64,000 bases of DNA from Sphingosinicella sp. BN140058 (GCF_004135585.1 NZ_CP035501.1:4473501-4537500); one strand, 5' to 3'; positions 45,381 to 53,688 are shown, numbered from the stretch's first letter. Numbers and translations: made by a program. Notes: generated by a model not told the origin, from the sequence alone.

Positions 45381-46073
45381 ATGAGCGACCACATCGACTG
45401 CCCCTCGCCCAATTTCGACGAGCGGGAACTGCCGATTTCCATTCTCGTCCTCCATTATACCGGAATGGAGGATGCCTCCTCGGCGATCGCGCGGCTGCGC
45501 GATCCCGCGGCCAAGGTGTCGTGCCATTACCTCGTCTCAGAGGACGGCCAGGTGCTGAGGATGGTCGATGAGGAGAAGCGTGCCTGGCACGCGGGCAATT
45601 CGTTCTGGCGCGGGGTGACCGACATCAATTCGGCCTCCATCGGCATCGAGATCGTCAATCCTGGCCACGAGCATGGCTACCGACCGTTTCCGGAGCCTCA
45701 GATCGATGCGCTGATCCCGCTTGTTGCCGATATTCTGGACCGCCATCGCATCACCCGCGGCAACGTCGTGGGCCATTCCGACGTGGCACCGAAGCGGAAG
45801 CAGGACCCGGGAGAGCTCTTCCCCTGGGCGCGGCTCGCCAAGTTGCGGCTTGCGCTGCCCCGGCCGACCCGCAATTTGATGGATCCCAACTGGACGGATG
45901 CCGGCTTCCTGCTCGCGCTCGAACGGTTCGGCTACGACGTCTCGGATCCGCTCGCGGCCGTGGTCGCGTTTCAGCGCCGCTTCCGCCCGGAGCTGATCGA
46001 TGGCGAGATCGACGGCGAATGCCGGGCGCTTCTGCTCGCGCTCCTCCTTCCCAAGCCGCGCGGGGATGACTAG
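45381..46073 (+). CDS. N-acetylmuramoyl-L-alanine amidase (AmpD type)
   Basis: Cleaves the amide between MurNAc (or anhydroMurNAc) and the peptide. 230 residues with Zn ligands in LHYTG (His25), SCHYLV region, AWHAGNSFW and the second pair in GHSDVAPKRKQDPG. A C-terminal peptidoglycan-binding region (~185-225, VVAFQRRFRP) is added. No signal peptide, so it may act on recycled muropeptides in the cytosol as AmpD. ATG 45381 has GGAAGAGG upstream. Directly followed by rnpB. Confidence 0.9.
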   Translation: MSDHIDCPSPNFDERELPISILVLHYTGMEDASSAIARLRDPAAKVSCHYLVSEDGQVLRMVDEEKRAWHAGNSFWRGVTDINSASIGIEIVNPGHEHGYRPFPEPQIDALIPLVADILDRHRITRGNVVGHSDVAPKRKQDPGELFPWARLAKLRLALPRPTRNLMDPNWTDAGFLLALERFGYDVSDPLAAVVAFQRRFRPELIDGEIDGECRALLLALLLPKPRGDD

Positions 46074-46080
46074 ATAGCCC

Positions 46081-46469
46081 TTGCCAGAGGGCCGGGCGGC
46101 CGCGGTCCGGCTTTGCCGGAGCGAGGAAAGTCCGGGCTCCACGGAACGACGGTGCCGGGTAACGCCCGGCGGGGGTAACCCCAGGGACAGTGCAACAGAA
46201 AGCAGGTCGCGACCGCTTCGGCGACGTGACAGTGAAAGGGTGCGGTAAGAGCGCACCGCGGCTCCGGCAACGGCAGCCGGCACGGTAAACCCCACCGGGA
46301 GCAAGACCGAATAGGGATGGCGTGGGGGCAACTCCGTGGGCTCGTTCCGCCCAATGCCGTCCGGGTTGGTTGCTTGAGGGGCGGAGCAATCCGTCCCCTA
46401 GAGGAATGGTCGCACAGGCGGGGGAACCCGCTGGACAGAACCCGGCTTATAGGCCCTCTGGCATTTTGT
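46081..46469 (+). ncRNA. rnpB: RNase P RNA (type A)
   Basis: Catalytic RNA that trims the 5' ends of tRNAs. The conserved GAGGAAAGTCCGGGCTCC (J-region at ~46122-46140), AGGGACAGTGCAACAGAAAGC and GGCGGGGGAACCCGCTGGACAGAACCCGGCTTA (~46418) segments are present in order. Helix P1 is GCCAGAGGGCC (46083-46093) with GGCCCTCTGGC (46452-46462), and a T-rich run follows, so P1 also serves as the terminator stem. Confidence 0.96.
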
Positions 46470-46508
46470 TTTTCCCTCCACGTCCGGGGGGCGTGGTAGC
46501 GAGAAGAT

Positions 46509-47036
46509 ATGGCTCGGCAGACGCGATCGAACGACTGGGGTTTCCCGCGCTGGCGGAGCTACGGCTCCGAGCGCGCCGCGCAGCAGGTACGGCTGTGCGA
46601 TCGCGAAGGCTGCGAAGCGCCCGGTGATCGGCCCGCACCGAAATCGCCCAACAGCCCCGAGCGCTGGTATTTCTGCGAGACCCACGCGGCCGAGTACAAC
46701 AAGAATTGGAACTACTTTCAGGGGCTCTCGGCCGAGGACGCTGCCCGCCGCGAGGCCGACGAGCGCCGCGGCGCCAACGGCTACAAGCAATCGAGCCATT
46801 ATGCCTGGAGCGGACCGGGCGATGGCACCCGCAGCCGTGAGGAGATGCGGGCCCTCGACGTTCTGGAGGTCGAGACCGACGCCAGTTTCGACGACATCAA
46901 GGCGGCCTATCGTCGGCTGGCCAAGTTGAACCATCCCGACGTGACCCCGGGCGACGGCGAGGCGGCAGCCCGCTTTCAGGCGATCCAGGCCGCCTATGAG
47001 GTGCTTCGCAAGGCGGACGAGCGGCGCAACGCCTGA
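46509..47036 (+). CDS. J-domain protein with N-terminal cysteine motif
   Basis: Co-chaperone-like protein of 175 residues. The C-terminal ~65 residues are a J domain (ALDVLEVETDASFDDIKAAYRRLAKLNHPDV) with the HPD loop that stimulates DnaK. The N-terminal part has CDREGCEAPG and YFCETHAAEYN, a CX4C-CX2H pattern that might bind zinc, a layout common in alphaproteobacterial small DnaJ-like proteins. Client unknown. Confidence 0.85.
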   Translation: MARQTRSNDWGFPRWRSYGSERAAQQVRLCDREGCEAPGDRPAPKSPNSPERWYFCETHAAEYNKNWNYFQGLSAEDAARREADERRGANGYKQSSHYAWSGPGDGTRSREEMRALDVLEVETDASFDDIKAAYRRLAKLNHPDVTPGDGEAAARFQAIQAAYEVLRKADERRNA

Positions 47037-47103
47037 ACCGCGTGCGCGGCTGCCGGGGCTCCTTGCCCTTGCGTAACGATCGCGCGCTTCCAATTTACCG
47101 GCC

Positions 47104-47985
47104 ATGACCGACAGCACCGAATACACGCCGCCGAAGATCTGGACCTGGGACACGGAAAGCGGAGGACGTTTCGCCAACATCAACCGTCCGGTTGCCGGCC
47201 CGACCCACGACAAGGAACTGCCGGTCGGCAAGCATCCGCTGCAGCTCTATTCGCTGGGCACGCCGAACGGCGTCAAGGTCACGATCATGCTCGAGGAGCT
47301 GCTCGCGGCGGGTCACCAGGGCGCGGAGTACGATGCCTGGCTGATCCGCATCCAGGATGGCGACCAGTTCGGCAGCGGCTTCGTCGAGCTGAACCCCAAT
47401 TCCAAGATCCCGGCCTTGCTCGATCGTAGCGGTGCCGAGCCGGTGCGCGTGTTCGAATCCGGTGCGATCCTGACCTACCTCGCCGAGAAGTTCGGCGCTT
47501 TCCTGCCCGCGTCGGGTCCGGCGCGAGCCGAGACCTTGTCCTGGCTGTTCTGGCAAATGGGCAGTGCGCCGTTCCTCGGTGGCGGCTTCGGCCATTTCTA
47601 CGCCTACGCGCCGATCAAGATCGAATATGCGATCAATCGCTATGCGATGGAGGCCAAGCGCCAGCTCGACGTGCTGGATCGCAGGCTGGCAGAGAGCGAG
47701 TACATTGCGGGAGCCGAATACAGCATCGCGGACATGGCGATCTGGCCCTGGTACGGCGTGCTTGCCAAGGGTGAGATCTACGACGACGCCGGCACCTTCC
47801 TGCAAGTCCAGGATTATGCCAACGTTCAGCGCTGGGCCGAGCAGGTCGGCGCCCGCCCGGCCGTGCGGCGCGGACGCATGGTCAATCGCGTGACCGGCGA
47901 TCCCTCCAGTCAGCTTCACGAGCGCCACGACGCCGGCGATTTCGAGACAAGAACTCAGGACAAGTTGCAGCCCGGCAGCAAATGA
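47104..47985 (+). CDS. yghU: YghU-like glutathione transferase (nu class)
   Basis: Glutathione-dependent disulfide-bond oxidoreductase, 293 residues. It has the extended N-terminus (PPKIWTWDTESGGRFANINRPVAGPT, in part), the thioredoxin-like domain with LYSLGTPNGVKV, the cis-Pro region NSKIPALLD, the ES pair of the GSH site (FESGAIL), and the C-terminal helical domain. Close to E. coli YghU in length (288). Stands alone. Confidence 0.92.
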   Translation: MTDSTEYTPPKIWTWDTESGGRFANINRPVAGPTHDKELPVGKHPLQLYSLGTPNGVKVTIMLEELLAAGHQGAEYDAWLIRIQDGDQFGSGFVELNPNSKIPALLDRSGAEPVRVFESGAILTYLAEKFGAFLPASGPARAETLSWLFWQMGSAPFLGGGFGHFYAYAPIKIEYAINRYAMEAKRQLDVLDRRLAESEYIAGAEYSIADMAIWPWYGVLAKGEIYDDAGTFLQVQDYANVQRWAEQVGARPAVRRGRMVNRVTGDPSSQLHERHDAGDFETRTQDKLQPGSK

Positions 47986-48009
47986 GCCGCCGCGCGGGTC
48001 CGAGCGAAG

Positions 48010-48456
48010 CTATTTCGTGAACATGAAAGTACCGGTGACGTGCGCCACCGGATCTGCGGCATCGCCGTCATGGGCAACGCCGCGGACGAAAGCGACGCTG
48101 CTGGTGACGCGGTAGCATTCGCCGCGGCCGACGATGCGGTGGCCGGGTGTGGCGGGGCGGAGATAGTCGACGCGCAGATCGAGCGTCGCCTGATGGCGGA
48201 AGCGGCCGAGCCTCACCCAAATCGCCATGCTCGTCGCCATGTCCATCAGGCTGATGATCGGGCCGGACGCGATCACGCCGGTCTCGAGCACCCCGATCAG
48301 GCTTTCGGAATAATCGAGGCCGAGTTCGACCCAGTCCTCGCCATGATCCTCATAGGTGATGCCGAGTGACCCGCCATGGCCGACCCGTCCGGCGAAATCC
48401 GTGAACAACTTCGGATCGAAGCCTTGCATCCGGGACAGATCGGTCGCGCTAGTCAC
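48010..48456 (-). CDS. PaaI-like hotdog thioesterase
   Basis: A 148-residue hotdog-fold protein that probably cleaves an acyl-CoA. It has the GVIASGPIISLMDMATSMA helix typical of the family, with Asp in the usual catalytic position. GTG start 48456 lies inside the sufE stop (GTGA), so it is coupled to sufE. It is the last gene of the run that begins with the psp promoter. Confidence 0.83.
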   Translation of the reverse strand: MTSATDLSRMQGFDPKLFTDFAGRVGHGGSLGITYEDHGEDWVELGLDYSESLIGVLETGVIASGPIISLMDMATSMAIWVRLGRFRHQATLDLRVDYLRPATPGHRIVGRGECYRVTSSVAFVRGVAHDGDAADPVAHVTGTFMFTK

Positions 48457-48860
48457 GCCGCCAGCCGCTCTGCGGTATCGCGGACCAGAGCGATCATGTT
48501 GGGGATGCCCTGAGTGCGGTTGGAGCTGAGCTGGGACTTGAGGTCGAACGGGGCGAGCGCCGCCTCGATGTCGGTGTCGACGATCTGCCGCGGGCTCTTG
48601 TCCTGCACGGCAAGCAGCACCAGCGCGACGATCCCTTTGGTGATCGCGGCATTGCTGTCGGCCAGGAAGTGCAGGGTGCCGTCGTCGCGCGGCACCGGAT
48701 AGACCCAGACCGAGGCCGAGCAGCCGCGGACCAGGGTCGCATCGGTTTTGAGCGGGTCGGGCATCGGCTCGAGGTCGCGGCCGAGATCGATCAGCAAGCG
48801 ATAGCGATCGTCCGGATCGAGCAGTTCATAATCGGAATGGAGGTCCTGGAGCGCGGTCAT
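48453..48860 (-). CDS. sufE: SufE-like sulfur acceptor protein
   Basis: Accepts persulfide sulfur from a SufS-type cysteine desulfurase for Fe-S assembly. 135 residues with the acceptor cysteine in VRGCSASVWV (Cys47). The expected partner is one of the two desulfurases at 31-33 kb, 15 kb away. It starts 42 nt after the psp-associated small gene on the same strand, and its stop overlaps the thioesterase start. Confidence 0.92.
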   Translation of the reverse strand: MTALQDLHSDYELLDPDDRYRLLIDLGRDLEPMPDPLKTDATLVRGCSASVWVYPVPRDDGTLHFLADSNAAITKGIVALVLLAVQDKSPRQIVDTDIEAALAPFDLKSQLSSNRTQGIPNMIALVRDTAERLAA

Positions 48861-48902
48861 GGCCGCTCCGCTATCAGAGCGGCGCCGGTCCGAGAAGCCG
48901 TG

Positions 48903-49124
48903 TCAGGATCGGCCGTCGGCGATCGCCTCCAGCCGCCGGACCCGCTCGCGCAGCCCGGCGAGTTCGATCCGGCCGTGGGTGCCTGCGGCCGGCCCGTCCA
49001 ATTCCAGCCGCTTCAGCGCCAGCCATCCGCGCCAGCCGCGCAGCAGCGCAAGGCTGGTCAGAGCGGCCCCGCCGAGAAAGGCCGCGGCGAAAGCGAGGAG
49101 AAGGACGGGTTCGGCCACCGTCAC
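48903..49124 (-). CDS. Psp-associated small membrane protein, member 6
   Basis: 73 residues: membrane helix near residues 5-28, then a basic linker and a short coiled coil RIELAGLRERVRRLEAIADG. It is the most diverged and truncated member of the array, with only the first half of the LERI-x-TD motif (RLEAIAD). GTG start overlaps the previous gene stop by 4 nt (GTGA). Confidence 0.7.
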   Translation of the reverse strand: MTVAEPVLLLAFAAAFLGGAALTSLALLRGWRGWLALKRLELDGPAAGTHGRIELAGLRERVRRLEAIADGRS

Positions 49125-49354
49125 CGATCCCGCAATTCTTCGATCTGGCGGGAGAGGCTGTTCTCGCGGTCGGTGGCGATGCGTTCGAGCACGGCGACGC
49201 GGTCGCGCAAGGTCTTGAGCTCTTCCCTCATCCGCAGCGTGTCGGGATCATCCCCGCGCGCAGCGAGATTGCCGCCGTGGCGATAGCGCGCCTTAATCAC
49301 GGTCGAAATCATCACGATCAGAACGATCAGGACGACCATGCTGTATTGATTCAT
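49121..49354 (-). CDS. Psp-associated small membrane protein, member 5
   Basis: 77 residues: N-terminal helix (MVVLIVLIVMISTVI), a basic stretch, and a coiled coil ending in RVAVLERIATDRENSLSRQIEELRDR. The LERI-x-TD ... IEELR tail matches the other array members and the PspB/PspC tails. AGGAG precedes the ATG. Confidence 0.75.
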   Translation of the reverse strand: MNQYSMVVLIVLIVMISTVIKARYRHGGNLAARGDDPDTLRMREELKTLRDRVAVLERIATDRENSLSRQIEELRDR

Positions 49355-49420
49355 GTCTTCACTCCTGGCGCCCCTTCGGTGGGCGCAGCCCTGCGCCGCT
49401 GCCGGTCGGGCGAAGGCCGC

Positions 49421-49687
49421 TCAGTGCAGCGGCCGATTCTTCAACGCTTCGATCTCGTCCGCCGCGGCAATGCCGCGGTCGGCGGCGAAGCCTTCCAGCA
49501 CCCGCATTCTTTGCTGGAGCCGTTCGACCTGGGCGGCATAGAGCGCCGCCCGTTCCGCAGTGGCGAGGCCGAAGGCTTCGAGCTGCGTCTGCCGGAGGTG
49601 GTTCTTCCGCCTCTGAGCCTCGGCGACAACGGCGGCCAGGCCGAGCCCCATGATGCAGAGCAGGACGAGCGTCAGCAAAGGTAACAT
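49421..49687 (-). CDS. Psp-associated small membrane protein, member 4
   Basis: 88 residues: helix ~1-22 (LPLLTLVLLCIMGLGLAAVV), Gln/Arg-rich coiled coil (RQTQLEAFGLATAERAALYAAQVERLQQRMRVLEGFAAD), and tail EIEALKNRPLH. Very similar in plan to member 3, next door, with 9 nt between them. Likely paralogue. Confidence 0.75.
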   Translation of the reverse strand: MLPLLTLVLLCIMGLGLAAVVAEAQRRKNHLRQTQLEAFGLATAERAALYAAQVERLQQRMRVLEGFAADRGIAAADEIEALKNRPLH

Positions 49688-49696
49688 CGTCTCGTC

Positions 49697-49966
49697 TCAG
49701 TTCAGCGGACGGTCGCGGAGCTTCTCGATCTCGTCCGAGATGGTCAGCCCCTTGTCGGTGACGATCCGCTCCAGCACGCGGACGCGCTGCTCTAGCCGCT
49801 CGGTATGCGCGGCATATTGGGCGGCACTCTCCGCGGTGCGGTTGCCGAGCAGCTCCAGCTGCCGTTCCTTGAACTTCAATTGACGCTTGTAGATGTCGCC
49901 GAGCACGCCGGCGATCACCGGTATCCCGACCACGATCATGAAGAAGATCAGCATCGAACTAGGCAT
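49697..49966 (-). CDS. Psp-associated small membrane protein, member 3
   Basis: 89 residues: N-terminal helix (MLIFFMIVVGIPVIAGVLG), then a coiled coil (KFKERQLELLGNRTAESAAQYAAHTERLEQRVRVLERIVTD, in parts) and tail EIEKLRDRPLN. The RVRVLERIVTD motif is the clearest copy of the shared signature. GGAG lies 6 nt before the ATG. Confidence 0.77.
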   Translation of the reverse strand: MPSSMLIFFMIVVGIPVIAGVLGDIYKRQLKFKERQLELLGNRTAESAAQYAAHTERLEQRVRVLERIVTDKGLTISDEIEKLRDRPLN

Positions 49967-49978
49967 GGTGAACTCCGA

Positions 49979-50308
49979 TCAGTTGCGCGGAACGCGCAGG
50001 GCTTCGATTTCCTGGGTGAGGCGATGGCTGTCGTCGGTGACGATCCGCTCGACGGTGGCGAGCCGGTCCTTGATCGAGCCGAGCTCCGCGCGCAGCTGGG
50101 CGTTCTCGCTGCTCAGCAGCTTGATGCGCTCGATCGCTTCCTCGCCATTCTTCTTCGGGTAAACCGCCTGGCCCCAGGCGCCGTCGAGGGGGTAGCCGTT
50201 CTTGATCCGGAGCCAGGTGGTGAACACCCAGCCGCCGATCGCCACGCTGACGATGATCGCGATCATCGGGAAGAGCTGACTGACGATTGCCACCTTCTCT
50301 GCAGACAT
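49979..50308 (-). CDS. Psp-associated small membrane protein, member 2
   Basis: 109 residues: helix ~8-32 (VSQLFPMIAIIVSVAIGGWVF), an extra basic segment (RIKNGYPLDG) and coiled coil with RLATVERIVTDDSHRLTQEIEALR. The ATG at 50308 has AAGGAGA at a good distance, preferred over an in-frame TTG at 50314. Confidence 0.77.
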   Translation of the reverse strand: MSAEKVAIVSQLFPMIAIIVSVAIGGWVFTTWLRIKNGYPLDGAWGQAVYPKKNGEEAIERIKLLSSENAQLRAELGSIKDRLATVERIVTDDSHRLTQEIEALRVPRN

Positions 50309-50332
50309 GTTCAATCTCCTTTCAGCCGGCGC

Positions 50333-50599
50333 TCAGGCCTGGCGAAGCAGTTCGATTTCGCGGGCGGTGCGTTCGGCGGGGTCGGTCGCGATCCGCTCGA
50401 GCACGGCAAGCCGCTCCTCGAGGCGCCCGACCTGACCGCGCAGCGTCTCGTTTTCGTCGACGAGCGTGCGCACGGTGCCGGCGCTCTCGTTTCCCACGGC
50501 GCGGTACCGCGCCCGGATCCAGGTCGTCAGCGTGATCAGGATGACGGCCGATCCGATGGCGATGGTGATGATCAGGAAAATGGCGAGATTTTCGTCCAT
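50333..50599 (-). CDS. Psp-associated small membrane protein, member 1
   Basis: 88 residues: N-terminal helix (LAIFLIITIAIGSAVILITL), a short basic segment (WIRARYRAVG) and coiled coil ending RLAVLERIATDPAERTAREIELLRQA. It follows pspC by 37 nt. The frame is open to 50674, but the ATG at 50599 gives the helix at the N-terminus and has AAGGGGA upstream. Confidence 0.77.
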   Translation of the reverse strand: MDENLAIFLIITIAIGSAVILITLTTWIRARYRAVGNESAGTVRTLVDENETLRGQVGRLEERLAVLERIATDPAERTAREIELLRQA

Positions 50600-50636
50600 C
50601 TTCAGCTTTCCCCTTGTTTGCCCTGCCGAAGCGACT

Positions 50637-51017
50637 TCAGCGAAGCTGTTCGATCTCACGGGCGAGCCGCCCATGCGAGCTGGTGACGTAGGTTTCGACG
50701 TCGGCGAGCCGGCGGTCGAGCTCCCGGAAGCGCGAGCGGACGTCGCGGACGGTGCGCGCCGGCGAGGCGCGCACGCCCTGCCAGAACTTGGCCTGCTCCG
50801 GAGTTTCGTATTTGAGCTCCTGCGGCTTGTTGGGCGCGAGCCAGGCGGCGGCGAGATAGGCGAGGACGGTCATGCCCGAGCCGAGCAGGGTGAGAACCAC
50901 CATGCCGATCCTGACCAGGGTCACGTCGATGCCGGTATAATCGGCGATCCCGGCGCAGACGCCCATCCACTTCTTGTTGTGCCGATCGAGGTAGAATTTG
51001 GTGTGACGCGGGGTCAT
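50637..51017 (-). CDS. pspC: Phage-shock protein C
   Basis: Inner-membrane partner of PspB that senses envelope stress. 126 residues: the PspC domain (KKWMGVCAGIADYTGIDVTLVRI) with one membrane helix near 42-65, and a C-terminal coiled coil with DVETYVTSSHGRLAREIEQLR, the same motif as in the small paralogues. The ATG at 51017 overlaps the pspB stop (ATGA). Confidence 0.93.
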   Translation of the reverse strand: MTPRHTKFYLDRHNKKWMGVCAGIADYTGIDVTLVRIGMVVLTLLGSGMTVLAYLAAAWLAPNKPQELKYETPEQAKFWQGVRASPARTVRDVRSRFRELDRRLADVETYVTSSHGRLAREIEQLR

Positions 51018-51364
51018 TGGCCGATCCTTCTCGGCTGGTTGCTGACGGACTGGCTTTCGCCGAACGACGATCCGGAGGTTCCGGCGTCGGAAAAGGAGGA
51101 GGGACGACGCTCTTCCAGCGCATCGGTGATCGGGTCGCAGCCGACCGAGCGCCAGTTCGGATTCTCGGCCGTCATGATGCGTTCGATCGAGCACATCCGG
51201 TCGTCGAGGCGGCGCGCCATCTCATGCAGTTCGTCGAGCAATTGCTCGTCCTCGCGGGTGAGTGTCGCCTGGCTCTTCCAGCGCGTGATGTAGTGAAAGA
51301 TCAGCCAAGGCAGGCCGATGAACAGGATCGGCACCACGACGATCGGAACGATGATGTCCTCCAT
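51014..51364 (-). CDS. pspB: Phage-shock protein B
   Basis: Small inner-membrane protein of 116 residues that, with PspC, takes PspA off PspF during stress. N-terminal helix (IIVPIVVVPILFIGLPWLIF), then the PspB coiled coil with SIERIMTAENPNWR, equivalent to E. coli PspB ALESILDAEHPNWR. About 40 extra Ser-rich residues follow. AGGAGGG precedes the ATG. It lies 4 nt after pspA. Confidence 0.92.
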   Translation of the reverse strand: MEDIIVPIVVVPILFIGLPWLIFHYITRWKSQATLTREDEQLLDELHEMARRLDDRMCSIERIMTAENPNWRSVGCDPITDALEERRPSSFSDAGTSGSSFGESQSVSNQPRRIGQ

Positions 51365-51368
51365 CGTC

Positions 51369-52046
51369 TCAACCCTCCTGCGGCCGGCCGCCGAGGCGCG
51401 CCTTCAGCGCCTCGAGCTCGGCATCGACCTTTTCGGCGTTGCGCAGCTCGGCGATTTCTTCCTCGAGCGTCTTCGGCGGCGCACCGAGCGCCAGCGCATC
51501 GGCGCGGCCCTCGGCCATGTCGGCCCGGCGTTCGAGCACGTCGAAGCGGGAGAAGGCATCGTCGACCTTGCCGCCCGAATACATTTCACGCAGCCGCACG
51601 CGGTTCTCAGCGCTTTCGAGGCGGCTCTGGATCGCATTCTGGCGGGTGCGCGCTTCGCGGATCTTGCCCTGCAGCTTGGCGATGTCCGCTTCCGACGCGC
51701 GCAGACCTTCGTCGAGCAACTCGATTTCGGTGCGGAGGCTGTCGGCCATGTCGCCCGCCTTCTGCTTTTCGACCAGAGCGGCCTTGGCGAGGTCCTCGCG
51801 GCCCTTGGACAGAGCAAGTTCGGCTTTCTCCACCCAGCTCTCCTGGAGCTTGTCGAGCCGTCCGATCTGGCGCCGCATTTCCTTCTGGTCGGCGATCGTG
51901 CGCGCCGCGGAGGCGCGGACCTCGACCAGGGTCTCCTCCATCTCGAGGATGATCATGCGAATCATCTTCGCCGGATCTTCCGCCTTGTCGAGCAGGTCGG
52001 TGAAATTCGCAGCGATGATGTCGCGGGTCCGCGAGAAAATACCCAT
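51369..52046 (-). CDS. pspA: Phage-shock protein A
   Basis: Peripheral membrane protein of 225 residues that coats and stabilises the inner membrane and, in the resting state, binds and silences PspF. N-terminal amphipathic helix (MGIFSRTRDIIAANFTDLLD) then long coiled coil (EDPAKMIRMIILEMEE, in part), typical of the PspA/IM30/ESCRT-III family. AAGGAG lies before the ATG at 52046; the frame is open to 52193. Confidence 0.95.
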   Translation of the reverse strand: MGIFSRTRDIIAANFTDLLDKAEDPAKMIRMIILEMEETLVEVRASAARTIADQKEMRRQIGRLDKLQESWVEKAELALSKGREDLAKAALVEKQKAGDMADSLRTEIELLDEGLRASEADIAKLQGKIREARTRQNAIQSRLESAENRVRLREMYSGGKVDDAFSRFDVLERRADMAEGRADALALGAPPKTLEEEIAELRNAEKVDAELEALKARLGGRPQEG

Positions 52047-52128
52047 TCGAAACTCCTTATGTGTCTCACCGGCGAACGGGCGGGCAGGGCACTGGGGGCG
52101 AGGCCCCGCCCGTCCGTCCGCGATCGGG

Positions 52129-52287
52129 TCAGGCAAGAGCCTGAACCGAAATCTTGGCTGCGACAAGGCTGACCGGAGTTGTTTCGACGGCACGGGCCGG
52201 CCCCACTGCCGCGCCCAGAGCCGTCGCCGTCATGAGCATCGCCGCAAAGGTTGCCAGCACGCTCTCGCCAACTCCGCTCAACTTCAT
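52129..52287 (-). CDS. Small secreted peptide in the psp operon, 52 aa
   Basis: A 52-residue frame with an Ala-rich signal peptide ending near ARA (residue 32) and a mature tail of about 20 residues (VETTPVSLVAAKISVQALA). GGGAG lies before the ATG at 52287. It sits ~60 nt after the psp sigma-54 promoter and ~80 nt before pspA, in the same direction. No family recognised; the role may be translation of a leader, or a true peptide. A GC-rich hairpin (52060-52117) separates it from pspA. Confidence 0.62.
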   Translation of the reverse strand: MKLSGVGESVLATFAAMLMTATALGAAVGPARAVETTPVSLVAAKISVQALA

Positions 52288-52346
52288 CTCGTGTCTCCCT
52301 GACATCGTTCGTGCCCCTCATCCCCGGGGCGTTATGCCCGATCCTT

Positions 52347-52362
52347 TACAAGGGCCGTGCCA
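52347..52362 (-). promoter_or_regulatory. Sigma-54 promoter of the psp operon
   Basis: On the minus strand TGGCACGGCCCTTGTA matches TGGCACG-N4-TTGCA with one mismatch (GT for GC at -12) and correct spacing. It points at the small peptide gene and pspA, with pspF divergent, which is the known psp arrangement. PspF sites and IHF sites should lie to the right, toward 52464. Confidence 0.75.
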
Positions 52363-52464
52363 AAGCTCGTAAACGGCGCAAAACTGCCGAATTCGCCGCC
52401 GCCGCTATGCTCCAGACCATGTTTTCTCTTGCCAAGAGGTGGGAAAATTGGCCAACATTCAGCA

Positions 52465-53526
52465 ATGGAGCGCACAACCCAACTGGTCGGCCAGTCATCC
52501 TCCTTTCTCGATGCGGTCGAGCGTGCGAGCCGCGCCGCGCCGCTTGACCGGCCGGTCCTGGTGATCGGCGAGCGTGGCACCGGCAAGGAACTGATCGCCG
52601 AGCGCCTTCACCATCTGTCGAGTCGCTGGGACGGGCCGCTCGTGACGATGAATTGCGCGGCCTTGCCCGAGACGCTGATCGAGGCGGAGTTGTTCGGCCA
52701 CGAGGCGGGTGCGTTCACCGGCGCGGTCAAGGCGCGGCCCGGGCGGTTCGAGGAGGCGGACGGCGGCACCTTGTTCCTCGACGAGCTGGCGACGCTCAGC
52801 CAGGCGGCGCAGGAGCGGCTGCTCAGGGTGGTTGAATATGGCGAGGTGACGCGCATCGGCGCGTCGCGGCCCTTGCGGGTCGACGTCCGCATCGTCGCAG
52901 CGACCAACGAGGATCTGCCGCGGCTCGCCGACGAAAATCGCTTCCGCGCCGATCTGCTCGATCGGCTTTCGTTCGAAGTCGTCACCCTGCCGCCGCTCCG
53001 CCACCGGACCAGCGACATTCCGATCCTCGCCGATCATTTCGCGCGGCGCATGGCGCTCGAGCTCGAATGGGCGCGCTGGCCGGGCTTTTCGAGCCGCGCG
53101 CAGGACCGGCTGCTGGCCTATGATTGGCCGGGCAACGTTCGCGAGCTCCGCAACGTCGTTGAACGGGCGGTCTATCGCTGGGAAGAGCCTGAACAGCCGG
53201 TCGACATGATCCAGTTCGATCCGTTCGAGTCGCCGTGGCGGCCGCAGCGGTCGCTGCTCGGCCGCACCGCCGCGCAGGCGGCCGCCGGATCGGCATCGCC
53301 GGGGGCGCAGGAACAACAGCCCGCTTTGCCGGCGCCGAGCGCGTCGTCGGCGCACGATCCGGACGGCTGCGCCGATTTCCGGCTTGCGGTGGCCGAATAT
53401 GAAAAGGCGATTCTGGCGGCGGCGCTCGAACGTTGCCGCTGGAACCAGCGCGCCGCCGCGACCGCGCTCAGCCTCACCTACGATCAACTGCGCCACGCGA
53501 TGAAACGGCACCAGCTGGCCGGTTAG
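52465..53526 (+). CDS. pspF: PspF-type sigma-54 enhancer-binding protein
   Basis: Activator of the psp operon, 353 residues. There is no N-terminal sensor domain. AAA+ domain with Walker A GERGTGKE (~residue 35), the sigma-54 contact loop GAFTGA (residues ~76-81), Walker B GGTLFLDELATL and sensor II region, then a long Ala/Ser/Pro-rich linker and a C-terminal Fis-type helix-turn-helix (RNQRAAATALSLTYDQLRHAMKR, in part). Divergent from pspA, as in E. coli. The ATG at 52465 gives the conserved MERTTQLVGQS start. Confidence 0.93.
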   Translation: MERTTQLVGQSSSFLDAVERASRAAPLDRPVLVIGERGTGKELIAERLHHLSSRWDGPLVTMNCAALPETLIEAELFGHEAGAFTGAVKARPGRFEEADGGTLFLDELATLSQAAQERLLRVVEYGEVTRIGASRPLRVDVRIVAATNEDLPRLADENRFRADLLDRLSFEVVTLPPLRHRTSDIPILADHFARRMALELEWARWPGFSSRAQDRLLAYDWPGNVRELRNVVERAVYRWEEPEQPVDMIQFDPFESPWRPQRSLLGRTAAQAAAGSASPGAQEQQPALPAPSASSAHDPDGCADFRLAVAEYEKAILAAALERCRWNQRAAATALSLTYDQLRHAMKRHQLAG

Positions 53527-53688
53527 CGCCCGCCTCTTCGTCGCAGCGCGCTTCGGCCTGATCGCAGCGAATACTGCCTTTTTCGGCGAACATCTGCTAT
53601 GACGAGGCTCCCTTGAAGGGAGAACCGACTCTGCGCTCGTGTCGGTGCAAAATACGTTGCCGGCGCAGGGTCCAGGAGGAGCTGGACC

